Source: Roseateles oligotrophus (GTDB lineage: Bacteria > Pseudomonadota > Gammaproteobacteria > Burkholderiales > Burkholderiaceae_C). From it: a DNA stretch of 64,000 nucleotides. Where the stretch lies: assembly GCF_025717515.1 (NCBI RefSeq), contig NZ_JAJIRN010000007.1, positions 62,001 through 126,000 on the forward strand, written 5' to 3'. Shown piece after piece: positions 8,744 through 18,931 of this stretch (the stretch's first letter is position 1; every line of letters starts with the position of its first letter). The notes below the pieces were generated by a model that saw nothing but the letters and a program-made list of their open reading frames with translations, was not told the DNA's origin and did not search any database. A program made the position numbers and the translations under genes.

Positions 8744-10051
8744 ATGAACTCATATGCACAACACCTGACCCTTTTGCAAACGCAGGCCGAGGCGGCGCTG
8801 GCGCGCTGCGGCTTCGACGCGATGCTGATCGCCTCCGGCATAGAGAAATATGCGTTTCTGGACGACCGACCTTATCTGTTTCAGACCAATCCGCATTTCA
8901 AGCATTGGTTGCCGCTGAGCAGTCACCCGAACAGCTGGCTGCTGGTGCGGCCCGGCCACAAGCCGCGCGTCGTCTACTACCAGCCCGATGACTACTGGCA
9001 TGTGCCGCCGAGTGCACCGACCGGCGAATGGGTAGAGCAGGTCGAGCTGATCATCATCAGCCGCGCCGAAGATGCGGCCGCGCATTTAAAGGTGCCCGGC
9101 CGCTTGGCCATCATTGGCGAAGCGGATGCGGCGCTGGACGGGGTGGTGCCGAATAACCCGCCCGACTTGCTCAATCTCTTGCATTACCAGCGCGCCCGCA
9201 AGAATGGCTATGAGTTGGAACAGATGCGTGCCGCCTCACGCCGCGCCGCGCCTGCCCACCTTGCGGCCCGTGACGCGTTTCTGGCCGGTGCGTCCGAGGC
9301 TGAAATTCACCGCGCCTACTTGACCGCTGCTGGCCATACCGACCGCGATCTGCCCTACGGCAATATCGTCGCCTTGAACGAGCATTGCGCCGTCTTGCAC
9401 TACCAGTACCAGGACTTGCAACGCCCGGCCGAGAGCCGTTCTTTTCTGATCGACGCTGGCGCTCAGGTCAATGGTTATGCCTCCGACATCACCCGTACCT
9501 GGAGTCAAGGCGGGGATGCCGAGTTCGATTCGCTGCTGGCGGCGATGGAACAGGCTCAGCTGGCGCTGGTGGATGAGGTGCGCGACGGCGTTGACTACCG
9601 CGATATCCACCTCAGCACGCACCGCCATATCGCGTCGATCCTGCAAGCGCAGGGCATCGTCAAGATGAGTGCCGAGGCGCTGGTCGAGCAAGGCGTGACG
9701 TCGATCTTCATGCCTCACGGCATCGGCCATTTGCTCGGCTTGCAGGTGCATGACATCGGCGGCTTCATGGCCGACGAGAGTGGCGCGGTGGCGCCCAAGC
9801 CAGAAGGCCACCCTTATCTGCGCCTGACCCGCAAGCTGCAGGCCGGCATGGTGGTGACGATAGAGCCGGGCCTGTATTTCATTCCGACGCTTTTGCGTCA
9901 GTTGCGTGCCAGCCCCGCCGCTGCGGCGGTTAATTGGCCCTTGGTCGAGCATCTGAGTCGCTTTGGCGGCATCCGCATCGAGGACGATGTGGTGTGCCGA
10001 GCCGAGGGTGGGCCGGAAAATATGACGCGGGATGCGTTCTCGGCGCTCTGA
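8744..10051 (+). CDS. pepQ: Xaa-Pro dipeptidase (prolidase, M24B)
   Basis: The enzyme hydrolyses dipeptides with C-terminal proline, using a dinuclear metal centre, in the cytoplasm. 435 residues from the ATG at 8744. The pita-bread domain has the metal ligands in FLIDAGAQVNGYASDITRTW (two Asp), HGIGHLLGLQVHD (His), TIEPGLYF (Glu) and GGIRIEDDVV (Glu). The N-terminal domain is of the PepQ type. The length fits E. coli PepQ (443). It starts 11 bp after the cyclo-ligase gene and is followed by a hairpin terminator. Confidence 0.93.
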   Translation: MNSYAQHLTLLQTQAEAALARCGFDAMLIASGIEKYAFLDDRPYLFQTNPHFKHWLPLSSHPNSWLLVRPGHKPRVVYYQPDDYWHVPPSAPTGEWVEQVELIIISRAEDAAAHLKVPGRLAIIGEADAALDGVVPNNPPDLLNLLHYQRARKNGYELEQMRAASRRAAPAHLAARDAFLAGASEAEIHRAYLTAAGHTDRDLPYGNIVALNEHCAVLHYQYQDLQRPAESRSFLIDAGAQVNGYASDITRTWSQGGDAEFDSLLAAMEQAQLALVDEVRDGVDYRDIHLSTHRHIASILQAQGIVKMSAEALVEQGVTSIFMPHGIGHLLGLQVHDIGGFMADESGAVAPKPEGHPYLRLTRKLQAGMVVTIEPGLYFIPTLLRQLRASPAAAAVNWPLVEHLSRFGGIRIEDDVVCRAEGGPENMTRDAFSAL

Positions 10052-10060
10052 CAAAGGAAG

Positions 10061-10094
10061 AAGCCGCTGCGCCTGACTCAGGCTGCAGCGGCTT
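10061..10094. terminator. Hairpin between convergent pepQ and ompW
   Basis: A 10-bp stem (AAGCCGCTGC / GCAGCGGCTT) with a 14-nt loop lies between the convergent stop codons. The T-tract is poor on the plus strand, so this is a probable rather than certain terminator. Confidence 0.55.
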
Positions 10095-10118
10095 GCATGC
10101 TTGCTTGTCTAAGCGGGC

Positions 10119-10787
10119 TTAGAAGCGCATACCCAGGCCAACGCCGACCAGCAGCGGATCAACCTTGAACTCGCCAATACCCGCACCGTTGGAATAGACG
10201 GTGGTCTTGATCTGAACCTTCTTGATGTCGATGTTCAGATACAGGTTCTTGGCCACTTCGATGTCGGCACCGATCTGGGCTGACAGGCCCCAGCTGTTGT
10301 GCTTCAGGCCCAGTTTCAGCGCCGCGACGTTGGCGTCAAACTGCACGTCCGAGATATTGGTGTAGTTGACGCCGAGGCCGACATAGGGGCGGAACATGCT
10401 GGTGGGGCTGAAGTGGTACTGCGCGCTCAGGGTTGGCGGCAGGTGCTTGAAGCTGCCGATCTTGCCGACGCCGGTGACGGACAGATCCTGCTTTTGCGGG
10501 TAGGTCAGGACCAACTCGGCCGCAATATTGGGCGTGATGAAGTAGCTGATGTCCAGCTCGGGCAACCACTTGTCGTTGATCGATGCATCAGCAGGTTTGC
10601 CGACCACGCTGCTCAGCGTGGTGTGCAGCTTGTCGCTATTGGTGTTGGCCGACTGCAGGTGCACGGCGCGCACACGCACCAACCAGGGCCCTTCTTGAGC
10701 GCTTTGGGCTTGGGCGGCGAAAGAGCTGCAGGCCAGGGCGGCGGCAGCGGAAACAGTGATGACAGCCTTGCTGAAATTCTTCGACAT
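10119..10787 (-). CDS. ompW: OmpW family outer membrane protein
   Basis: 222 residues. A signal peptide (MSKNFSKAVITVSAAAALAC..., cleavage after AQA near residue 28) precedes an eight-strand beta-barrel. The start WLVRVRAVHLQ, NIAAELVLTYP, LPPTLSAQYHF and the C-terminal LLVGVGLGMRF (final Phe for Bam recognition) are OmpW marks. GGAAG precedes the ATG. OmpW forms a small channel for hydrophobic compounds; its physiological substrate here is unknown. Confidence 0.92.
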   Translation of the reverse strand: MSKNFSKAVITVSAAAALACSSFAAQAQSAQEGPWLVRVRAVHLQSANTNSDKLHTTLSSVVGKPADASINDKWLPELDISYFITPNIAAELVLTYPQKQDLSVTGVGKIGSFKHLPPTLSAQYHFSPTSMFRPYVGLGVNYTNISDVQFDANVAALKLGLKHNSWGLSAQIGADIEVAKNLYLNIDIKKVQIKTTVYSNGAGIGEFKVDPLLVGVGLGMRF

Positions 10788-10874
10788 TGAACTACTTCCA
10801 AAACTCCGGGAACAGCCCCGATGAAAGAGATTTGAAAGCGGCCGAGCGGGTAAACCCTTGACTTAGCGCAAGTT

Positions 10875-10900
10875 CAAAAAAGCCCTCACTAGGAGGGCTT
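10875..10900 (-). terminator. Rho-independent terminator of the ahcY-tlyA-metF operon
   Basis: Read on the minus strand, an 8-bp stem (AAGCCCTC / GAGGGCTT) is followed by a run of T, just after the metF stop codon. It lies between two copies of a short direct repeat (TTGACTTAGCGCAAG and TTGACTTGGCGCAAG). Confidence 0.8.
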
Positions 10901-10926
10901 CATGGTTTTGACTTGGCGCAAGAAAC

Positions 10927-11772
10927 TCAGCCGAGTTTGAGGCGTTTACACAACTCCAGCGTCAGCCCGGATTGGTTCAGCGTATAGAAATGGATGCTGG
11001 GCGCGCCGCCGGCGATCAGGCGTTCGCAGACGCGCGTCATCACGTCGAGCCCAAAGGCGCGGATCGAGGCCGCGTCGTCCATATAGCCTTCCATCTTCAA
11101 GGCCACCCAGCGCGGGATCTCGATGCCGTCACGGGCCGCGAATTGGGCGATGCGGGCGTAGTTGTGGAAGGGCATGATGCCGGGCACGATCGGGGCCGTA
11201 ACGCCGAGCTTGCGAGCCTCGTCAACAAAGTTGAAATAGGCGTCCGGGTTGAAGAAGAACTGCGTGATCGCCGAGCTGGCGCCCGCGCGCATCTTGTCGG
11301 CAAAGTGCTGCAAGTCCTTGGCCGCATAGCGTTGCTGCGGGTGGTATTCGGGGTAGGCCGCCACTTCGATCTGCCAGTCGGCGCCTTGGGTTTCGCGGAT
11401 GAAGGCAACCAGTTCGGCCGCATAACGGAATTCACCGGCGGTGGCGGTGCCGCTGGGCAGGTCGCCGCGCAGGGCGACCACGCGACGGATATTCTGGGCC
11501 CGGTAGGTGGCCAGAATCTCGGCGATGTTCTCGCGGGTGGAGCCGACACAAGACAGATGCGGCGCGGCCTCGAAGCCGGCGCGGGCAATGTCCATCACCG
11601 TGCTGAGCGTCTTGTCGCGGGTCGAGCCGCCGGCGCCATAGGTGACGCTGAAGTAATGCGGATTCAAGACGCTGAGGTCTTGCACCACGGTCTTGAGCTT
11701 CCCGGTGCCGACCGGCGTGTTGGGCGGGAAGAACTCGAAGCTGACAGGTAGGGATGATGTTGTGCTGCTCAT
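10927..11772 (-). CDS. metF: 5,10-methylenetetrahydrofolate reductase
   Basis: This flavoprotein reduces 5,10-methylene-THF to 5-methyl-THF, the methyl donor for methionine synthesis. 281 residues from the ATG at 11772. The family signatures are SFEFFPPNT near the N-terminus, FSVTYGAGGSTRDKT, and ALRGDLPSG. The ATG overlaps the tlyA stop by 4 bp, giving a coupled operon ahcY-tlyA-metF. An ATG at 11808 would be out of step with the usual N-terminus. Being downstream of an SAH riboswitch links methyl-THF supply to SAH level. Confidence 0.95.
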   Translation of the reverse strand: MSSTTSSLPVSFEFFPPNTPVGTGKLKTVVQDLSVLNPHYFSVTYGAGGSTRDKTLSTVMDIARAGFEAAPHLSCVGSTRENIAEILATYRAQNIRRVVALRGDLPSGTATAGEFRYAAELVAFIRETQGADWQIEVAAYPEYHPQQRYAAKDLQHFADKMRAGASSAITQFFFNPDAYFNFVDEARKLGVTAPIVPGIMPFHNYARIAQFAARDGIEIPRWVALKMEGYMDDAASIRAFGLDVMTRVCERLIAGGAPSIHFYTLNQSGLTLELCKRLKLG

Positions 11773-12545
11773 GGCTTGTCTTTCGATGTTCCCGGCGCTT
11801 GTGCCCAAAGGAAGAATTCTTTATTGCCATCACCGCCGGTGATGGCGCTCTCAAAATAGCCCAGGACCTTCCAGCCCAGGTCTTTGGCCGCGTTGCGGGC
11901 TTGCGTTTCCAGCAGCGGGTATTGCTTGACGTCCTTGATCAGGCCGCCACGCGCCAGCGCTTTCTTGCCCAACTCGAACTGCGGTTTGATCAGCAGCAAG
12001 ACCTGACCCTCGGGTGCAGCCCAAGCCGCCAGATGGGGCAGGGCGCCCAGCATCGAGATGAAGCTCAGGTCGCCAACGATCAAGGCAAAGCCGACGGCAG
12101 GCGCATGCTCGGTCAAGGCCGAGCCGGCCAGCTCCCGCACATGCAACTGCTCCAGCGCCACCACTTGCGGGTGATGGCGCAGGGACTCGTGCAGCTGGCT
12201 GTGGCCGACATCGACGCCGACCACCTTGGCCGCACCCGCCTTGAGCAGGCAGTCGCTGAAGCCGCCGGTGCTTTGGCCCATGTCGAGTACGGTCAGGCCG
12301 GCCACGTTCAGGCCGGTCTGCTTCAGCGCGCCTTCGAGCTTGAGCCCGCCGCGCGAGACAAAGCGCAGTTCCGCGTCATCGCTGACGCGCAAGTCGCCAT
12401 GCTCGTTCAGATCCTCACCCGCCTTGCGGATCGCCTGCCAGCCCGCCGGACCCTGCCATTCGGCCGCGCCCGCGGCGATCAGCCGCGCGGCGGCCGAGCG
12501 GGTTGGCGCGAGGCCTTTGGAAACTAACAGTTGATCTGCGCGCAT
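11769..12545 (-). CDS. tlyA: TlyA family rRNA (cytidine-2'-O)-methyltransferase
   Basis: 258 residues. An S4 RNA-binding domain occupies about residues 1-60 (MRADQLLVSKGLAPTRSAAA), followed by an FtsJ-like Rossmann methyltransferase domain with the SAM-binding motif VLDMGQSTGGFSDCLLKAGA, catalytic Asp in VGDLSFIS and Lys in LLIKPQFE. The family methylates rRNA (in mycobacteria C1409/C1920) and uses SAM, producing SAH. It sits between ahcY and metF with 6 bp to the ahcY stop and a 4-bp overlap into metF, so it belongs to the riboswitch-controlled operon. The older name hemolysin A is historical. Confidence 0.9.
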   Translation of the reverse strand: MRADQLLVSKGLAPTRSAAARLIAAGAAEWQGPAGWQAIRKAGEDLNEHGDLRVSDDAELRFVSRGGLKLEGALKQTGLNVAGLTVLDMGQSTGGFSDCLLKAGAAKVVGVDVGHSQLHESLRHHPQVVALEQLHVRELAGSALTEHAPAVGFALIVGDLSFISMLGALPHLAAWAAPEGQVLLLIKPQFELGKKALARGGLIKDVKQYPLLETQARNAAKDLGWKVLGYFESAITGGDGNKEFFLWAQAPGTSKDKP

Positions 12546-12551
12546 CGGGAA

Positions 12552-13982
<1,431 letters not shown>

Positions 13983-14061
13983 TGCGAGCTCCTTCATGCA
14001 ATCTATGAAGCCGCTGTGCTGTCGCATGAGGGAGTTTGGCAAGCTCAAAGAGGGGCTTGCA

Positions 14062-14097
14062 GCGTTCACCCACGCGAAAACGTCAGCGGGTGAGCGC
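14062..14097 (-). promoter_or_regulatory. Alternative hairpin of the SAH riboswitch expression platform
   Basis: GCGCTCACCC at the aptamer 3' end can pair with GGGTGAACGC just downstream (one mismatch in ten). The left arm contains the 3' strand of the aptamer's pseudoknot helix, so aptamer folding and this hairpin exclude each other. This is the likely switch element; the mechanism is inferred. Confidence 0.6.
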
Positions 14098-14198
14098 GGT
14101 TGCAGGTTCGGCGGGCTGCGAGCAGCCTGGGGTGCAGAACTTTTCCGAGCCTGGCCTGAGTAATTGATGAAAACTCAGGTTGCAACGCTCCTCGGAAC
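14088..14198 (-). promoter_or_regulatory. SAH riboswitch aptamer upstream of ahcY
   Basis: On the minus strand the conserved SAH aptamer elements are present: CCGAGGAGCG near the 5' end, GCCAGGCUCGG in the middle and GCGCUCACC at the 3' end. Four helices can be drawn: TTCCGAG/CTCGGAA (14191-14197 with 14143-14149), CTGAG/CTCAG inside it, a GGCTGC/GCAGCC hairpin at 14114-14127, and a crossing helix GAGCG/CGCTC (14186-14190 with 14092-14096) that makes the pseudoknot. A TAGAAT -10-like hexamer lies at 14206-14211, placing transcription start right at the aptamer. Known SAH riboswitches turn ahcY on when SAH is high. Confidence 0.95.
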
Positions 14199-14269
14199 AG
14201 GCGCAATTCTAGCCGCAAGCAAAAGTTCGATGCCGAAAACAAGGGCAACAATACGGATAATCCCGCGCT

Positions 14270-15058
14270 ATGCAGCCCTTCAGTCTTTGCCCACCCGAGC
14301 ACCTACGCAGCCTGCGCGGCGTGCTGACCGATATCGATGACACCTTGACGGCGGAGGGCTCGATTGCGCCGGCCGCTCTGGCCGCGCTGCAGGCACTCAA
14401 TGAAGCCGGCCTGCCGGTGATCGCCATCACGGGCAGGCCCAGCGGCTGGAGCGAACCCTTTGCCTTGGCCTGGCCGGTGCGGGCCATCGTGGCCGAAAAC
14501 GGTGCGGTGATGTTGCGCCGCGAGGCTGCGGAACTGCGGCTGGACTTTAGCCAAGATGAGCCGACACGAAGCGCGAATTTCGCGCGCTTGCGTGCCTGTG
14601 CCGCCGATGTCTTGCGGCGCGTGCCGGGTGCCTGCCTGGCCACCGATTCGGCCGGGCGCTTGACCGATATCGCCGTTGATCACAGTGAATTCGCGCGGCT
14701 GGACGAGACTCAGATTGAGGCGGTTTGTGCGGTGATGCGCGAGCATGGCCTGGTGGCGACGGTCAGCTCCATCCATATCAACGGCTGGATCGGCGAGCAC
14801 AACAAATGGACGGCCGCGCAATGGGCGGTGCAGTCCTTGCTGGGTGAGGTGTTCGAGCCCGGGCGGTGGCTCTATATTGGCGATTCGACCAATGATCAAC
14901 AAATGTTCGAGCGCATGCCCTTGAGCATAGGCGTGGCCAATATTGCCCGCTTTTTGCCAGCTTTGCAGCATCTGCCGAGCTATGTCACCGAGGCCGAACG
15001 AGGCGATGGTTTTGCCGAGGTGGCGAAGGCAATCCTGGGCGCGAAAAACGATCTTTAA
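14270..15058 (+). CDS. HAD-superfamily hydrolase (HAD-IIB / Cof-like)
   Basis: 262 residues. The nucleophile motif DIDDTLTAEG lies near residue 21, the second motif AITGRPSGW near 55, and the C-terminal acidic motif YIGDSTNDQQMFE near 205, with the IIB-type cap between (ENGAVMLRR). This is the sucrose-/mannosyl-phosphate phosphatase-like branch of HAD enzymes, probably a sugar-phosphate phosphatase, but the substrate is not predictable. It is divergent from ahcY, and its 3' end overlaps the convergent YcaQ gene by 4 bp. Confidence 0.85.
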   Translation: MQPFSLCPPEHLRSLRGVLTDIDDTLTAEGSIAPAALAALQALNEAGLPVIAITGRPSGWSEPFALAWPVRAIVAENGAVMLRREAAELRLDFSQDEPTRSANFARLRACAADVLRRVPGACLATDSAGRLTDIAVDHSEFARLDETQIEAVCAVMREHGLVATVSSIHINGWIGEHNKWTAAQWAVQSLLGEVFEPGRWLYIGDSTNDQQMFERMPLSIGVANIARFLPALQHLPSYVTEAERGDGFAEVAKAILGAKNDL

Positions 15059-16146
15059 GGCGCCTCGGCACCAAGGAATAGGGCCATCTTCTGCAGCTCC
15101 GATTCCTGCGCATTGCGAAAGCCTGCGTCGCTCGGGGCCTTGCCATTGACATAGCCCAAGTCGGCCACCAGTCGGCCGTTCTCGACGCTCAGATTGCCCC
15201 AGCCGATGACGGTGCCGCGCCAGAGCATGGGCAGCGCGTAATAGCCGAGCTTGCGTTTGGCCGGCGGCGTGTAGGCCTCGAATCGATAGGCCCAGTTCCA
15301 AAATAACTCGAAGCGCAGGCGGTCCCAGACGATCGGGTCAAATGGCGCCAGCAGGCGCAAGTCATCGTCGAGTTGCCATTTTCTGGCCCCTGGGTTTTCG
15401 CCCTCGGGCCAAAACCAACGGATGCCGTCGACCTCGGCATTGGGCAGCGTTTGCGGGGCTTGTTTCAGTGCGCGCTTGATCTCGACGCCGAGATGCGGGG
15501 CGCCGTAACTCAGCAGGCTGCACAGTTGGCCCAGGCTGCGCGAGGGCAGCGGCGCGTACTTGGCCAGCACCAAATGCAGCAAGGCGTCGGCCTTGGCTTG
15601 CGGGCTGCGCTCGTCTTCCGCATGTTCAACCGCCGCATAGATGCGCTGGCCGGCTTCGCGCCGCTGTACCCGCAGCAGGCCGCGGTAATGCATGCCGTCG
15701 AGCAAATGGGTGGTGGCGCTGCTGCTGCCGCCCCAGGCATTGCGGGTGCTGCCGAGGTCGAAATGAGCCTGGATTTCGCGCGGGTGACAGGGGCCATGGG
15801 CGCTGACAAAGCTGAGCAGCGCTTGGGCATGCGCTTGTGTCTTGGCGTCCCAGGCGCGCTTGGCCACGCGTGGATGCATCAGTTTGAGGTGCTCGCGCGG
15901 CAGAAACCCATAGTTGACCAGGCAGTCTTCCTCGACCGCCAACTTGGCATAGCGCCGCTCCAGATCGCCAGCCCGGTAGTCCTTGACGCGCAGGCGCAGG
16001 GTCAGGTCTTGCGCGCGTGCCGGGGCGCGGATCGGGTCGGCCTGCACAAAGCCAAGCCGCTTGATGGCGGCCGCCAAGCTGCAAGGGGCGAACAGGCTGC
16101 GCGCGACGGCGTAGCGGCGCAGGTCGGCAAGGGTGGGCTGGGACAT
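15055..16146 (-). CDS. Winged-helix DNA glycosylase of the YcaQ/AlkZ family
   Basis: 363 residues from the ATG at 16146. The arrangement of tandem winged helices (PF06224 type) is recognisable, with FVQADPIRAPARAQD near residue 35, where the Q-A-D fits the Q-x-D catalytic motif of E. coli YcaQ-type enzymes that unhook interstrand crosslinks and excise alkylated bases. Further family marks are LVNYGFLPREHLKLMHPRV and LAPFDPIVWDRLRFE. Upstream in-frame starts at 16167 and 16236 exist; I preferred the one that begins just before the first helix. Function by family only. Confidence 0.82.
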   Translation of the reverse strand: MSQPTLADLRRYAVARSLFAPCSLAAAIKRLGFVQADPIRAPARAQDLTLRLRVKDYRAGDLERRYAKLAVEEDCLVNYGFLPREHLKLMHPRVAKRAWDAKTQAHAQALLSFVSAHGPCHPREIQAHFDLGSTRNAWGGSSSATTHLLDGMHYRGLLRVQRREAGQRIYAAVEHAEDERSPQAKADALLHLVLAKYAPLPSRSLGQLCSLLSYGAPHLGVEIKRALKQAPQTLPNAEVDGIRWFWPEGENPGARKWQLDDDLRLLAPFDPIVWDRLRFELFWNWAYRFEAYTPPAKRKLGYYALPMLWRGTVIGWGNLSVENGRLVADLGYVNGKAPSDAGFRNAQESELQKMALFLGAEAP

Positions 16147-16292
16147 GGGCGCCCATTGTGCTGCCATCGGCGTCGGCGGCTTGCCGGCATCGGGCACAAA
16201 GTCGCTATAGAAAGCCGGCAAGATGCCGATACCCAAAGAAGTCCCGGCCCCGGTGGGTCGGCGAGGGCGGCTGCCTTGTGCGCCGTATAGCT

Positions 16293-17258
16293 ATGACAGA
16301 TGCATCCCTACTCGAAGCCAAGGTCCTGCTGCTAGAGCATGATCCGGAGCAATACCAAGTGCTGACCGACTTCTGCCGGTCCATCGGCCTGATGGCCTTG
16401 CCGCGCTCGGCCAGTGACGCCTTGGCCACGCTGGGCAAGCACAAGGATCTTGGCGGCGTCCTGCTGGCGGAAGATCTGCCCTGCGATGAAGGCAATGCCT
16501 TGCAATTGGCCCGAGCGATTCACAAGCTCAGACCGGAACTGCCGATTTTTCTGCGCCGCAGCAGCGATATTGAGCTGAGCGCGGCCGAACAAGCGGCCGT
16601 GCGCCATCGTTGGGTCAGCGGTGATCTGACGCATTTGCGTGCGGTCATCGACCACACCATTTTCAGTCTCAGCTACCCGCGCAGTCTGGTGCAAGGGATT
16701 GCCGATCTGACCTGCGCCTCCTTGATGGCGATGTTCCCGAATGCCAAGGTGGTGGCGGAGTCGCCTTATGTTGTGCATGACCGCATCATTCACGGTGAGG
16801 TCTCGACGCTGATTCCGATCGAAAGCACCTGGTGCCGTGGCTACATGATGCTGCAGACCGAGGAGAACGCGCTGCGGCAGGGCTTGATTCAAGGCTTCAG
16901 CTACGAAGGCGTTGGCGGTGATTTGAACTTCCGGGAGCTCAACAATATGTTGGGCGAGACGACCAATCTGATCTGGGGGGCTTTCAAAAATCGCTATATT
17001 CCTCCGCAGGCCTTGAGCAAGCAGCAAACGCAGGTGCCCATCGTCATCAACCACGCGCACAAATACATCTCTTTTGGCTCGGAGGATTCACAGCTCTGTG
17101 TGCGCTATCAGTTGTCTGACCCGGCAAGGCCCGGGATGCCGCCATTGGTGATCGTGCAGCGGGTGATTTTCAATCTGCATTGGTCGGCGGAGGAGTTCGC
17201 GGATTTCGAGGCGCACGCGGTGAAGGCAGGCCCGACCGGCGAATTGGACTTGTTTTGA
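16293..17258 (+). CDS. Degenerate receiver fused to a CheX-like domain
   Basis: 321 residues from the ATG at 16293. Residues 8 to about 120 have the outline of a response-regulator receiver (VLLLEHDPEQYQVL for the acidic pocket), but the phospho-acceptor position aligns with Ala in VLLAEDLPCDEG and the conserved Lys is not seen, so it is probably a pseudo-receiver. The C-terminal part (about 150-320) looks like CheX/CheC, with the phosphatase-type helix ELNNMLGETTNLIWGAFKNR carrying the Glu-x-x-Asn pair. CheX proteins dephosphorylate CheY~P. The gene lies 39 bp before a stand-alone CheY, its likely partner. The start has no strong ribosome binding site. Confidence 0.72.
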   Translation: MTDASLLEAKVLLLEHDPEQYQVLTDFCRSIGLMALPRSASDALATLGKHKDLGGVLLAEDLPCDEGNALQLARAIHKLRPELPIFLRRSSDIELSAAEQAAVRHRWVSGDLTHLRAVIDHTIFSLSYPRSLVQGIADLTCASLMAMFPNAKVVAESPYVVHDRIIHGEVSTLIPIESTWCRGYMMLQTEENALRQGLIQGFSYEGVGGDLNFRELNNMLGETTNLIWGAFKNRYIPPQALSKQQTQVPIVINHAHKYISFGSEDSQLCVRYQLSDPARPGMPPLVIVQRVIFNLHWSAEEFADFEAHAVKAGPTGELDLF

Positions 17259-17297
17259 AGCGACGGGCCATGGTCGCTATTGGGAGGGGTTTTTGAT

Positions 17298-17669
17298 ATG
17301 GCGAATGTTCTTGTGGTTGACGACTCCAGCACCATGCGCGAGATCGTCTCCAGCTTTCTGAGCAAGAACGGTTTTGAGGTGGCCGTCGCCACCGACGGGC
17401 GTGATGGCTTGCTGCAGTTGCGCAGCGACCCAGGCATCAAGCTGGTCGTCAGTGATTTCAATATGCCCAATATGGACGGCTTGACCATGGCCGAAAAAAT
17501 CCGCACCGAGTTGGGCAATCAAGCGGTAAGAATCGTCATGCTGACGACCGAAGACAATGCCGAGATCCGGGCGCGCGGCAAGGCCATTGGCGTGACCGGC
17601 TGGATCGTCAAGCCCTTCCGCGGTGACGCGGTGCTGGGACCGTTCAAGAAGCTGTGCGGGATGAGTTGA
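17298..17669 (+). CDS. CheY-like single-domain response regulator
   Basis: 123 residues from the ATG at 17298 preceded by GGGAGGGG. All receiver residues are intact: Asp pair in VVDDSSTMR, phospho-acceptor Asp in VVSDFNMPNMDG, Thr in IVMLTTED, and Lys in WIVKPF. No output domain. It follows the receiver-CheX fusion gene by 39 bp and is followed by a strong terminator, so the two form a small operon. The likely role is a phosphorelay or motility output; no kinase is nearby. Confidence 0.92.
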   Translation: MANVLVVDDSSTMREIVSSFLSKNGFEVAVATDGRDGLLQLRSDPGIKLVVSDFNMPNMDGLTMAEKIRTELGNQAVRIVMLTTEDNAEIRARGKAIGVTGWIVKPFRGDAVLGPFKKLCGMS

Positions 17670-17683
17670 CTGACTTCAAGATG

Positions 17684-17723
17684 CGAAAGGGCCGCCCAGC
17701 TGACTGGGCGGCCCTTTCGTTTT
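17684..17723 (+). terminator. Strong rho-independent terminator after cheY
   Basis: A perfect 16-bp stem (CGAAAGGGCCGCCCAG and its complement) closes a CTGA loop and is followed by TTTT. It separates the cheY operon from the convergent metK gene. Confidence 0.93.
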
Positions 17724-17749
17724 AGCGGTTAGCGCCTTGCCTTGTGGGC

Positions 17750-18931
17750 TTACAGACCAGCCGCCGCGCGCAGCGCCGCAGCTTTATCCGTACGCTCCCA
17801 AGTGAACTCGGGCTCTTCGCGGCCGAAGTGACCATAGGCGGCCGTCTTGGTGTAGATCGGGCGCAGCAGGTCCAGCATCTGGATGATGCCCTTGGGCCGC
17901 AGGTCGAAATGCTCCTGCACCAAGGCGGCCAGCTTGTCGTCGGAGATCACGCCGGTGCCTTCGGTGTAGACGGTCACGTTCATCGGCTTGGCCACACCGA
18001 TCGCGTAGGCGACCTGAATCTGGCATTGACGAGCCAAGCCGGCGGCGACGATGTTCTTGGCGACATAACGCGCAGCATAGGCGGCCGAACGGTCGACCTT
18101 GCTGGGGTCCTTGCCGGAGAAGGCGCCGCCACCATGCGGGCAGGCGCCGCCATAGGTGTCGACAATGATCTTGCGGCCGGTCAGGCCGCAATCACCTTGC
18201 GGGCCACCGATGACGAAACGGCCGGTCGGGTTGATCAGGTAATTGGTGTCTTTCAACCATTCCTTGGGCAGCACCGGCTTGATGATTTCTTCGATCACCG
18301 CTTCGATGAATTCGGCCTTCATCTTGTGACCGTCGCTCATCTCGGGGCTGTGCTGACTGGACAAGACCACGGTGTCGATCGAGTGCGGCTTGCCATTCAC
18401 ATAACGCATCGTGACCTGGCTCTTGGCGTCCGGGCGCAAGAAGGGTAGGCGGCCGTCTTTGCGCAATTGCGCCTGGCGCTCGACCAGGCGGTGCGCGTAA
18501 TAAATCGGCGCCGGCATCAGCTCGGGCGTCTCGTCGCAGGCATAGCCGAACATCAGGCCTTGGTCGCCGGCGCCGATATTCAGATGGTCATCCGACGCGT
18601 GGTCAACGCCCTGGGCGATGTCATTGCTCTGCTTGTCATAGGCGACCAGCACCGCGCAACCCTTGTAGTCGATACCGTACTCGGTGTTGTCGTAGCCGAT
18701 GCGTTTGAGCGTGTCGCGCGCCACCTGGATGTAGTCCACATGGGCGTTGGTGGTGATCTCACCGGCCAACACGACCAGGCCGGTATTGCAAAGAGTCTCG
18801 GCGGCAACGCGGGAACGCGGGTCCTGCGTGAAGATTGCGTCGAGAATCGCGTCCGAGATCTGATCCGCACATTTGTCGGGGTGACCTTCGGAGACAGATT
18901 CAGAAGTAAATAAGAAATCGTTGTTCGCCAC
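17750..18931 (-). CDS. metK: S-adenosylmethionine synthetase
   Basis: The enzyme makes SAM from methionine and ATP. 393 residues from a GTG at 18931, with GGAG upstream, giving the standard N-terminus [20 protein letters not shown]. Other signatures are [12 protein letters not shown] and the P-loop-like [17 protein letters not shown] longer in-frame extension to 19075 has no similarity to MetK and is rejected. The gene is divergent from an acyltransferase; about 175 bp lie between the starts. With ahcY, metF and tlyA it completes much of the SAM cycle in this window. Confidence 0.97.
   Translation of the reverse strand: MANNDFLFTSESVSEGHPDKCADQISDAILDAIFTQDPRSRVAAETLCNTGLVVLAGEITTNAHVDYIQVARDTLKRIGYDNTEYGIDYKGCAVLVAYDKQSNDIAQGVDHASDDHLNIGAGDQGLMFGYACDETPELMPAPIYYAHRLVERQAQLRKDGRLPFLRPDAKSQVTMRYVNGKPHSIDTVVLSSQHSPEMSDGHKMKAEFIEAVIEEIIKPVLPKEWLKDTNYLINPTGRFVIGGPQGDCGLTGRKIIVDTYGGACPHGGGAFSGKDPSKVDRSAAYAARYVAKNIVAAGLARQCQIQVAYAIGVAKPMNVTVYTEGTGVISDDKLAALVQEHFDLRPKGIIQMLDLLRPIYTKTAAYGHFGREEPEFTWERTDKAAALRAAAGL

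Noticed and set aside
14270-15301. 332-codon minus-strand frame opposite the HAD gene
   Set aside because: Shadow frame; the plus strand encodes all HAD motifs.
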